Assembly: GCA_030141605.1 (NCBI GenBank)
Contig: JAQGDQ010000848.1
Span: forward strand, 1 to 51,151
Direction: 5' to 3'
Source of the DNA: Tubiluchus corallicola
Lineage: Eukaryota > Priapulida > Priapulimorpha > Priapulimorphida > Tubiluchidae
Length of the DNA stretch: 51,151 nt
The notes under the pieces are model-generated. The model did no database searches. It was not told where the DNA came from and saw only the letters and a list, made by a program, of their open reading frames with translations. The translations under genes were made by a program, and so were the position numbers. Of the stretch, positions 1 to 10,300 are shown one piece after another (within the stretch, counting starts at the first letter, position 1; each line of letters starts with the position of its first letter).

Positions 1-1252
1 TTTTTATACAGACACCCAAATTATTTACTATACAAAAAGAATAAAAATTGCATCCAATTTGGTGCAAAACAAAACACATCCATATGATTTTTGGATTACC
101 GAATAACTCTATAAAGTGGTCCGTTTCGCAACGATGCCGGCCTTGTCATTCATTTAATGCAAAACTTTGCCATTTACTCATTGGCAAAGTACTGTATTAC
201 ATGCTTATTAAATTTTCTCAAAAATTTGGATTCTACGGCAACTGCAAATGCTATCTATAATCGGTTAGTAACGCAGTTAGCAAATTACCGCAGTTCAGGA
301 GCAGAAAGCAAAGGCTACATAGAATGTTCGCGCATTATTTATCATCAGTAAGTGGATTTAATAGCGCTTGACACAGTTTCAACTTTTAGCAAAATGTTTT
401 TGTTGTTGCTACTGTTTTGTGGCATAGTGTGAGTGTATGGTGTGGGTGGTTAGGCTGTTTTTATATTCTGACGTTACAATAGAGCAATATGGCAGAGAAA
501 TATTTGAACGACCTAAAGGAACCGACGAAAAGGCAGCGTAAACACATCATCTGAAACACAACATATTACTAAAGTTTGCACATACAATTTTTACGTGCAA
601 GTAAAGCGTGCGTGCGTGCGTGTGTACGGCAAACGAGTCTTAAAATTTCTATATTTTTGTTTTCGTCAAACAGTAACTCCACTTCTCGTTACTGTTTGTG
701 AATGAACAAAAGCGGCGTGAGAAAAATACAATCTAAATTTATGTAACGTTTTGTTGTTTCGTAATATCAACCCTTTAACCTGCGGAAATTTTTAAACGAT
801 TTTCTTAATTTATTTATGTAAGCGACAGTTAAGTTAGCTAAAATGTTGTCACTAAATTGTCATCTGATTATTGATACTTTTTTGGATGTTATTATGTTAA
901 AAATTTTTTATTGCTATTGCTGTGTATTTTGCGCTATACTTTAGCAAAATTTGTAAACTAATATTTGCGTCGCTTTTAACATTGCGCATTACTCGTATCG
1001 TTATGGTAAATGTACATGTAATTTTGTTGGTCGTAATGATAATAAAAATACTATTACTATAGCGTCGGGCGAATTATACGAAAACGCGTAGGGACGCATT
1101 GGCAATGGAGCCAAAAAAGCTGAATTGCAGAGGCAGTAAATTGATTTTTGTAACAGGATGTTGACCGAAGTACCTTGTCTAGGTGGTTTATTTCAGCCAT
1201 TATTCTTATTTAATCATACATACTTTACTACATGTAGACTTGTTTGTTGCAG
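1..1252. other. No confident gene; AT-rich upstream/intronic DNA
   Basis: AT-rich sequence in which I see no exon that I can support. It directly precedes the exon at 1253, so it is probably intron or 5' region of that gene. A short ATG frame at 489-554 ends near a possible GT donor, but its phase does not fit the next exon. Confidence 0.4.
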
Positions 1253-2445
1253 TGTTTTGGAGAACAAAATATATTTGAACAACTTCATATTCCTAAGGCC
1301 ACTGCAGCACTTGGGCAGGATATTGAAAGGGTTGCGGCAATGGTACTTCTGAATCTAGTACAAGGTAAAATGTAGTACTGAGTCACCTAAACTGTCCAGT
1401 TCTGCCTATTAGCGATCTTAATTTGCCATCTTTTATTGGAAGGGCATGATGATTGCTGTTCTATTGTTGTTATCGTGGGTGAATTTGTTAAAAAATTGCA
1501 AATACATAATACTGTTTAGGGTATAATGGGCAAAAACTAAGTTTCCGCTTTGCTAATGTCGCACACTGGTTAATGTCGCACGCTGGTTTAATGTCGTACA
1601 CTGGTTAATGTCGCACACTGGCTAATGTCACACACTGGTTAATGTCGTACACTGGTTAATGTCGCACACTGTTTAATGTCGCACACTGGTTAATGTCGCA
1701 CACTGGTTAATGTCGCACACTTGTTATTGTTGCACACTGGCTATTGTCGCACACTGGCTAATGTCGCACACTGGTTAATGTCATACACTGGCTAATGTCG
1801 CACACTGGCTAATGTTGCACACTGGTTAATGTCGTACACTGGCTAATGTCGCACACTGGCTGATGTCGCACACTGGTTAATGTCGCACACTGGTTAATGT
1901 CGCACACTGGTTATTGTCGCACACTGGCTAATGTCGCACACTGGTTAATGTTGCACACTGGTTAATGTCAAACACTGGTTATTGCTGCACACTGGTTAAT
2001 GTCGCACACTGGTTATTGCTGCACACTGGTTAATGTTGCACACTGTTATTGCCACACACTGGTTAATGTCAAACACTGGTTATTGCTGCACGCTGGTTAA
2101 TGTCGCACACTGGCTAATGTCGCACACTGGCTGATGTCGCGCACTGAGCTCCCTGGTTTGTTTTCCTTATTTCGTTTCGTTTTCCATACGCTGAAACTTC
2201 TAATTTCGTGCAAGTTTGGACATTGGCCTGTTACAGAAATTTGCGAAATCAACACTTCCCTTGTGGCATCCACTCAGCCTTGTGTTATTGCGGTTCAAAA
2301 ATCTGTCCAACGAATGAGCAACTATGGCAAAAATAATCGCTTGTGCTGCTATGCAGTTTATAATATCGCAATTGTACAGACAGCTAAAGAATTTGCACAT
2401 TCTTGCAACAAGTACAAGCCTGAAGGCGATTGGGTAATAATATAA
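1253..2445 (+). CDS. 3' part of an unrecognised gene (two exons, 1253-1364 and 2237-2445)
   Basis: Exon 1253-1364 follows a pyrimidine-rich acceptor (tgtttgttgcag) and ends at a GGTAAAA donor in phase 1. Exon 2237-2445 follows a cctgttacag acceptor and starts in phase 1, so the frames join without a break. The visible C-terminus is 106 residues. It contains FGEQNIFEQLHIPKATAALG, then an amphipathic helical stretch (DIERVAAMVLLNLVQ), then a cysteine-containing part (NNRLCCYAVYNIAIVQ), and ends GDWVII before TAA at 2443-2445. A GT donor is also possible just after GDW at 2429, in which case the gene would continue downstream. I do not recognise the family. There is no signal peptide or membrane segment in the visible part. 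The first exon lies upstream or outside the window. Matching phase, good splice sites and non-repetitive composition argue for a real gene; the function is unknown. Confidence 0.55.
1552..2146. repeat. 17-bp minisatellite inside an intron
   Basis: About 35 tandem copies of a 17-bp unit of the form TTAATGTCGCACACTGG. Variants such as GCTAATG, TTATTGTTG and TGTCAAACAC are mixed through the array. It fills most of the intron 1365-2236 of the upstream gene and ends about 90 bp before the acceptor. Confidence 0.95.
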
Positions 2446-2815
2446 CACATAAGTTTTAGCAATTATATACAGCAATAGAACTGACAGATTATACATACTA
2501 CGAATTGAGCAATAATTTATTATTCTATCGTTTTATTGCTTCACTTTAATCTGTTTTTGATATCATGCATCGGTAGACAAACTTCAAACAGCTTACAGCC
2601 ATAATGGAAAGAAAATCGTCTGATTGATGAGATTGGTCAATTTTAAACTATTTTGGCAGGAATCTTAATAGCTCTTAAATCGTGTGCATTCCTAAATCAA
2701 AAATCGCATTGTATTTCGTGACAAATATTAAAAACAACGCCTATTAAAATAAAATTTAAAATAAAATGTAAACCAGAAAATTTTTTAAGTTAAAGCTTAA
2801 AATTTTTGTATAATA
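2446..2815. other. Spacer, nothing recognised
   Basis: AT-rich DNA between the stop codon of the upstream gene and the 25-bp satellite. No coding frame, RNA gene or repeat was recognised. It may include the 3' UTR of the upstream gene. Confidence 0.4.
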
Positions 2816-3842
2816 AGTATTTTGAAAGTATGCATTTGCAAAAGTATACTTATAATGCATTTGCAAAAGTATACTTAGAATGTATTTGCAAAAGTATACT
2901 TATAATGCATTTGCAAAAGTATACTTATAATGCATTTGCAAAAGTATACTTATAATGCATTTGCAAAAGTATACTTATAATGCATTTGCAAAAGTATACT
3001 TATAATGCATTTGCAAAAGTATACTTAGAATGCATTTGCAAAAGTATACTTAGAATGCATTTGCAAAAGTATACTTAGAATGTATCTGCAAAGTATACTT
3101 AGAATGCATTTGCAAAAGTATACTTAGAATGCATTTGCAAAAGTATACTTAGAATGCATTTGCAAAAGTATACTTAGAATGCATTTGCAAAAGTATACTT
3201 ATAATGCATTTGCAAAAGTATACTTATAATGAATTTTCAAAAGTATACTTATAATGCATTTGCAAAAGTATACTTATAATGCATTTGCAAAAGTATACTT
3301 ATAATGCATTTGCAAAAGTATACTTATAATGTATTTGCAAAAGTATACTTATAATGCATTTGCAAAAGTATACTTAGAATGCATTTGCAAAAGTATACTT
3401 AGAATGTATTTGCAAAAGTATACTTATAATGCATTTGCAAAAGAATACTTATAATGCATTTGCAAAAGTATACTTATAATGCATTTGCAAAAGTATACTT
3501 ATAATGCATTTGCAAAAGTATACTTATAATGCATTTGCAAAAGTATACTTATAATGCATTTGCAAAAGTATACTTAGAATGCATTTGCAAAAGTATACTT
3601 AGAATGCATTTGCAAAAGTATACTTAGAATGTATCTGCAAAAGTATACTTAGAATGCATTTGCAAAAGTATACTTAGAATGCATTTGCAAAAGTATACTT
3701 AGAATGCATTTGCAAAAGTATACTTAGAATGTATTTGCAAAAGTATACTTACAATGCATTTGCAAAAGTATACTTATAATGCATTTGCAAAAGTACACTT
3801 ATAATGCATTTGCAAAAGTATACTTACAATGCATTTGCAAAC
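2816..3842. repeat. 25-bp satellite array
   Basis: About 41 tandem copies of a 25-bp unit, AATGCATTTGCAAAAGTATA plus CTTAT or CTTAG. Two main variants (TTATAATG and TTAGAATG) occur in runs rather than at random. Rare variants (GTATTTGC, GTATCTGC) recur in the same order about 525-550 bp apart, so a block of some 21-22 units was duplicated. Each unit contains the palindromes ATGCAT and GTATAC. Confidence 0.95.
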
Positions 3843-5080
3843 GTGGTTAACGAATGACTGACTGACTTGGTTATGCTGTACAGTGAAACATATAATTAAT
3901 TGAAACTGTGGCCATGCGGGACTGTGGTATATATTGTTAATTATAAGCACCATCATATACATAGACGGTATGTTAAGTGGTAACTGCTGACTTTAGTGAA
4001 TTTTTAAACGAAATATTTGAGACCAAATTTTAATCCTTGCAATACCTACAGAGTGTACGGAAGTAATTATTATAGCTTTATAATAAATGTCGCATTTTTT
4101 GTTTTAAGATTTTAGGAAAACTTTTAATAGACAGCGAAAAATCTGTACACCATTTATGCGGAGAACTAATATCCTCCCTTAGATACGTGTGCCCAAATAT
4201 TGTACGCATGTTCTGCAAGGGGGGGGGCGTCCTGCGCGTAGCTGACACCGTGCAGCAGCCTCCGATAGATCGAGGATGGTAGTCAAGAAACTTGATTCCG
4301 TTTACAGGTTACAAGACTGTGCCTCCATTATGGGCAAAAGGCAACATTCAGTGGATAAATCAACTCTCGAGTGCAATTCTCGAAAAGCAATCAACGTATG
4401 AAAGAGATTGCGTGGTTGCACGCAATAATCACACTTGCACTTATAAGTTCTTAAAGTCAAACTTTGTGGTTCAATATACTTTCGTAACCTGCCAGTGATC
4501 TGCACAAATAATTCTTTTGCATGTATATTAAAATCCATATACCTATTACCTATACCTAATACCTATACCAATTACTTATAACTTCTTTATGTACAGGGTG
4601 TCAGAAAATGATAGCCCCTGTACTTAAAAGTTACCACAAGTGGCTATAAATATATTTTTTAGCGTTTAATCATTATAATATTTCTCATTTATTCTGCTTT
4701 TATTCATATGGCCCTCAGAGCTGTCAATAACGGTATTAAGATAAGTGATTAAATGCTCTTTCTGTTGGTTTTGTCAGCTTTTATACATGTTCAATACGCG
4801 AAAGAGGCAGTTTTTAGGAATCAACACGTTTTTCTGTTCTTACAGTAGCGAAGTTGGTTTCGATTTACAACAAAACTAAGAAACTAAAAATGAGGATTCT
4901 TATTTTATTTTCTTACCTTTGTCCTAATTACCTTATTTTTGCCTATTCCTTTTTTTCGATACAGGAAGGCAATCACTTCCTGATAGTAGCCTAAATGAGT
5001 TTATTAATTTTCACTTTCCTCAATTTTCTTTTACTATTTTTGCTATAATGTGATTCCTTATTTACTTTGCCGATTTAACA
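3843..5080. other. Intergenic DNA, nothing firm
   Basis: AT-rich. Holds a G9 run near 4219 and a short imperfect ACCTATACC-type repeat at 4538-4575. An open frame at 4308-4498 follows an acceptor-like site but cannot be phased to any neighbour. No gene is called. Confidence 0.4.
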
Positions 5081-5154
5081 TTCATCATCATCATCATCAT
5101 CATCCAATGAATCATACGTCCAGTGACATGATTCTGCTCACCTCCCTATGCCAG

Positions 5155-5192
<38 letters not shown>

Positions 5193-5470
5193 ATGAATCA
5201 TACGTCCAGTGACATGATTCTGCTCACCTCCCTATGCCAGATCATCATCATCATCATCATCATCCAATGAATCATACGTCCAGTGACATGATTCTGCTCA
5301 CTTCCCTATGCCAGGACTCCCTGCTCGCCGCAATGCCCCAAGTACATTTGTTTCTAAGGATCAATGCTGAAGTGTTTAAATCTTTCTGTACAAAATCTAA
5401 ATATGTTAACATTTGTCCTCCTGCAGGTTTTTTAGCTGGTTCTATGGCTTGTTGAAGAGCTATCTTCACT
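5081..5470 (-). mobile_element. LINE-like 3' end with triplicated tail
   Basis: On the minus strand an open frame from about 5469 to 5272 (65 codons) ends SRESWHREVSRIMSLDV and stop, followed by ATTCATTGG and an ATG-triplet tail. This looks like the C-terminus and simple-repeat tail of a non-LTR retrotransposon; the family assignment is inference. The last ~55 bp of the element plus its (ATC)n run (as read on +) occur three times in tandem: about 5084-5157, 5158-5242 and 5243-5314. Only the third is continuous with the longer open frame. Confidence 0.45.
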
Positions 5471-5558
5471 GGAATATCATCAGGAATATTTTGATTTAAG
5501 ATTAAAAGAGTTTAACTAACGTGCAAGATGTACAAACTCCATTTTGTGCAAACTTGTA

Positions 5559-5580
5559 TATTATTTATTTATTTATTCAT

Positions 5581-5647
<67 letters not shown>

Positions 5648-5650
5648 TTC
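5559..5650. repeat. (ATTT)n microsatellite
   Basis: About 23 copies of ATTT with one CATT interruption near 5579. The YLFI-type reading frame it creates is not a gene. Confidence 0.95.
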
Positions 5651-6289
5651 GTAGTAGTCTTCATGAAGGTAGCTCCTCCTTCAGGGCTTAGCACTGTTTC
5701 CAACGAGGCACTCAATTGTTTACAAACGTACTCATATACTCTCATGCAAATGCATAGAAAGCCTTACTCTTCGCGTTGGCCGTGCGTGTGACCATGTCGG
5801 ATAATTAACTATGGCGCATGGGGATTTCATTCGTCAGTCGCTTTAATTTTCATGGCTCAACCTTGCAAGTCAAGAATTAGCGGTAATATACCCCATTGGG
5901 ATGATTGAACATTGTTTGAGCTGTAGTCATTGACCTAGATTCTTGTTGGAACAAATGTAAAGTGAGAAATTCCACTGTGGTACTGGATACTGCATTCGAC
6001 GTAGCACTTTGTGACGATACTGTAAACTTTGTACAAATTTCGATAATAACTTAATTGGCTTTGCATATATTACTTAATGGATTACCGCGAAAAATAAATA
6101 TTCACTACAAGGTTAACGAATGATGAATCAAATTATACATCTTAAAGTGGGCGCTATTTATAAGAAATCACAGAAATTTCTTATCTACTTCAATGAAATT
6201 AACTAACCTTGATTGAAAATAAATTTCATGGAATGAGTTCAAATCATTTATTTTACCCCACTGGATGAAATGTAGTCGTATTTTTTCAA
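5651..6289. other. Intergenic DNA, nothing recognised
   Basis: No coding, RNA or repeat feature recognised between the ATTT run and the MITE. Confidence 0.4.
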
Positions 6290-6743
6290 TTAACCCTTTC
6301 ATACCCGTTGTATCCCGTGGGATACGAGAATATTTTCTGGTTTTAAAATTAATAAAATTTTAAAACTGACATTTATTTGATCTGTTAATAGTTATTTTGA
6401 TTTAAGCCAATAACAATGGACTAAAAATGGTGATAAAATGGCAAACTAGAAAATCTACATGGCATAAAAAACTGCGCAAGGTACAGTACTTTAGGGACGA
6501 CTTTGTACAGATCAGCATAGCGTGCATACTAAATGTCTTAAATACTTTAAAAATAAAAAATTATCAACATTTTATGCTTCAATTGAATCCCAATATATCC
6601 CGTGAGATACAGGTTATATTTAGCACGCGGGCATAGGTAGAAAAAAATAATTATTATGTGTAAACAAGATGGACATACTGAACAAAAGTAGCAAGCCAAA
6701 AAATTTTTCTTATTAAAAAATAATTTGGGACTAAAAGGGTTAA
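6290..6743. mobile_element. piggyBac-like MITE, copy 1 (446 bp plus TTAA)
   Basis: TTAA at 6290-6293 and again at 6740-6743 flank an element beginning CCCTTTCATACCCG and ending GGGACTAAAAGGG, so the termini are inverted CCCTTT/AAAGGG. TTAA duplication with CCC-type termini is the hallmark of the piggyBac superfamily. There is no transposase frame, so it is non-autonomous. A second, inverted and shorter copy lies at 28057-28400. Internally, near-terminal motifs of the type ATACCCGTTGTATCCC and ATATCCCGTGAGATACAGG are repeated. Confidence 0.8.
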
Positions 6744-7150
6744 TGCATTTGTAGATTTGTGCTTGCTACTTAATTCATTTTGTTGTTCAGCTGAACAGAG
6801 AATCTACAATGCTTAAGCCATGTACCCAAAAACTACTTTGGAATTAGGAGCAATTCAAGTTTCAGTGACATTCTAGAGGCTCTCTTGGGAGGTTTCTGCC
6901 AATCAAGCTTCCAAAAACCTAACAGTCTCCTTCGTAGCTGACCTTCAACTTTTTCTGGAGACTTTACATTCACGCTAATCAAAATTTTAATGATATTAGA
7001 TTATAACTTCTGAGTTAGAGATGTTATGAGTACTAGGTTTTATGTTACACCTGCACTCAGAGCAGGAACAACATAAAACCTAATTTCCATAGTTACTGTA
7101 GCTTGCAAAAATACCTCAGTAATTTGTAATTATTCATTTTCTTGCATCAG
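6744..7150. other. DNA upstream of the first ZIP exon identified
   Basis: Probably intron of the ZIP gene, because the exon at 7151 starts in the middle of a codon. The exon with the start codon was not found. Confidence 0.4.
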
Positions 7151-7322
7151 TTGTGACCCCAACGTTGAACTTGATTATGATTGTATTACAAATGAAACAG
7201 AATGGAATAATTACGATAGACCATTTTTTCAGGAAATTGCATTAGTCATACAATTGACTCGTATTATTTCCTGCATTGGATATTCACCCAATATGGACAA
7301 AATGGGACAATGTCAAAACAAA
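7151..7322 (+). CDS. ZIP exon a: Cys-containing N-terminal ectodomain
   Basis: Acceptor ttcttgcatcag, donor AAAGTGAGT. Reads [11 protein letters not shown], then [14 protein letters not shown] and four Cys in all. Ends in phase 0, matching exon b. Assigned to the ZIP gene by position and phase, not by homology. Confidence 0.55.
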
Positions 7323-10300
7323 GTGAGTTTTGGTAAATTATCATAACATAACAGTTTTTGTTATTGCAATTTAAATTATGCTAACTATAAGTTTTTTAAC
7401 ATCATTTTGCATTTCTGCAACATAAGCTGTACAATTCATCACCTTCTACAATATTCTTCTGTAAGAAATTACATACTTACTTAATGCCAAAGCTGAACAC
7501 TATCATAACTTCTCCAGGGTTTTCTGAATTAATGAAAGATGTACGGATGGGTGAAGTTAACAACATGGATCACCTTGAACATTTACACGATCATGATGAC
7601 CATGATGACCATGATGACCACGATGACGAACATATTGATCACCATGATGAAGATCATGAGGGTAACCATGACGATCATCATGACGATGACCATCATGACC
7701 ACAAGCGTCGGAAGCGCTCCAAAGCTGACACAGAAACTATGATTCATGGTGAAGGCGAAGAACACATAAACGATAATTTGGTATTATTCCAAGCACTACT
7801 TTCTGTGACACAGTTCATCGGGGCTAGTCCAGTTAGAATGCCCATTAACTTGTAATGCAAAGTTATATAGTTAAGCCCTTAATATCTCTGTTAATTCTAA
7901 TGCTTGGATAGTGGTAAAAGCTATATCAGCAAACTATTGTATGCATGTAACACAATAATATTTGGGTGGAATGAGTTTATGTGATTGCAATTGGTGCAAA
8001 AAGAAATAATTAGACTTGCTTATTAGTTTCTTAAAACTGTCTGATAACACAAAAATGTTATTAGATATACACTAAATGTAGAAAATAACTAGCTCAAACA
8101 AATTAAAGTGTGAAAAGGTTTTGCTGGGCTAAATGTGAACCATAGATTTTGTAGTGTGATCTGAGAGTTTTGCTAATCAGGCTCGCTCCGTTCACATTCT
8201 ATTTCTGACAACAGTGGGATGAGAAGACTGGTCCTACAAGAACTACTGAATTGGTTTTCTTAATTTTTTCAATTTAAGTAACCATTGGATCCAAGACTAA
8301 ATGATACAGTCTTCCCACCTTTTTAATTCTTTCTATCTACTCAACTACTAAACTGAATAGTGATGGTACAGATTCGTGCCATAGTTATATTATTTTCTTC
8401 AAAATATAAGCCATGTAACAGTAGAAGACTTATTAAATGTCAAAATTGAATAACTGGAAATAATAACTTGGATAAAATGAAAACCAAGGTAAAACGAAAA
8501 TTGGTTATTTTTCGTGAGTTGTTACAAATTTGCTTGATTACTTTGTATTCAAGAATGATTTTTCTTTTCTTTTCACAGTGTTTCTCCACTGATGGTTTGT
8601 GGAAGATTTTTGATTACTCTCATTTGTCTTCAATAACAGAATCACAGTTTGTGGAGATTTGTCCAGCAGTGATCCAGCAACTGATTGGTGGAGCTTGCAC
8701 CAATCACGATAAACACATCAGTCAAAATGATAGGGATACACCAACTACAGCTGAGGGTGAGAGAATTTCCCTATCTATCGTTCAGAAATCAGTTATCCGA
8801 AAATTAATTTTGATTATTGTTGAATGTGTATTTTAGTATCTGCAAAGTTGGCTAAAATCAACTAAATTGAAAAAATTTTGAAAACAAGCTTAACATTAAA
8901 CAGCAAAAATAGTTTTGCTTTAGTTCTGAGACTTACCTATTACACGACTATAGGTAAACCTGGTACGATTATAATATTCACCATCTTGATGATTTTCGTA
9001 TATCAAAGTGCTTGTTACTAAATATTTGCTAAACTACATGTAAAACAAAAAATTATTTTCCACAGTTTATGGGTACGGCAGTCTTGCGATATTTGTCATC
9101 AGTCTCATGGCACTAATTGGAGCGCTAACCATACCATTCATGAGTAGTGTATCGTACACATATGTTATGATGGGTTTCATTGCCTTAGCTGTGGGAACAA
9201 TGGCCGGGGATGCACTATTGCATCTAATTCCAAAGGTAAAGAATGTAAAATTCTTATTATGTTAAATTATGTTAAAAGCATTAGATTATGATAGATAATT
9301 GTGTTGATGAATGCTGGTATGAAGCCAGTTAATGAGTGGTGTCACGTGAGCACGTGATTCAGAATCGAGGTGTCAGGGCTCCGCGCACGATATATAAGCC
9401 GTGCGATGCGTCCAGCTGAGGAAGAATTAGAATTAGACTGAGTCTGGGAGCCGGAGTATAGAGCTGTTAGATCAGGGACTGGCATTGCTATCTGTTATAT
9501 CTATTGTGTTTGATGTTTAATAAACGTGTCGTTTTATAATTAGACTCTTCATAGTTTTGCCATCCCTAAAACACCAATAACCAGCTATATACAATCAATA
9601 CAACGATTTATTTTTACTAAGAATATTTTATTTCCAAACCCGTAAGCTGTTGTTGGCACTTTTCTTGCCAGTTACATATGCATGAAGATTTTCGATCCCG
9701 ATCTATGGTGAGTCGCCGCTGACAGAAACAGCCGCAATAAATTTGCTCTAATTTGAAAAACAAAAATCTCTAAAGCGTAGAAACATTACAGTGCAAATGT
9801 AGGACGGTATAGAGGATCAGGATCGACATTTTTGTGAATAACCAACTGCCAGATTAGAAGTTACCGAGGACAATTTCTAAAATAAATTTATTATGGAAGT
9901 TAAACTTAGTTGCAACGGAAAACCATTGAAGGGTAAAAGAAACCGCTGCCAAGGACAAAACGGCACATCTCTGTGTTTACGTACATTATTATCCAGTGTG
10001 CACTTTAGATATCAAAATATGCATTTGATAAACAGGTATGCATGGAGACCCCTAAACCATTTTTAAAAAGCCTTACAAAAAGAAATCAACTCTTAAATAT
10101 TTTACTAGCCTGAAGATTAAAGTTTCTATGGGGCATTTAGACAGATGGATACTCAAAGAGTTTTTTTTAATGTTAAGCCCTGAAGTCAGAACTAGTTGTC
10201 CCTTAGTTGTTCACGTAAGAGTAAAAAAAAATTCACTTACTAAATGTTTGTTAAAAGTTTTACATAGGCACTAACTGCAGATCTAATAATTATAGCATTT

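Noticed and set aside
489-554. MAEKYLNDLKEPTKRQ frame with a GTAAAC donor as first exon of the upstream gene
   Set aside because: The donor would be phase 1 whereas the exon at 1253 needs phase 0; joining gives a stop.
2816-3842. CRISPR-like appearance of the 25-bp array
   Set aside because: Units are directly adjacent with no unique spacers, and the context is eukaryotic; it is a satellite.
4308-4498. Possible exon (GYKTVPPLWAKGNIQWINQL...)
   Set aside because: Has an acceptor-like site but its phase fits neither the upstream gene nor the ZIP exon at 7151, and the opposite strand is also open.
4890-4993. Signal-peptide-like start MRILILFSYLCPNYLIFA as ZIP exon 1
   Set aside because: No donor of the phase needed by the exon at 7151; sequence is AT-rich and T-rich by composition.
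7583-7765. Antisense and out-of-frame ORFs over the His/Asp tract
   Set aside because: Shadows of the repetitive GAT/CAT codons of the ZIP exon.
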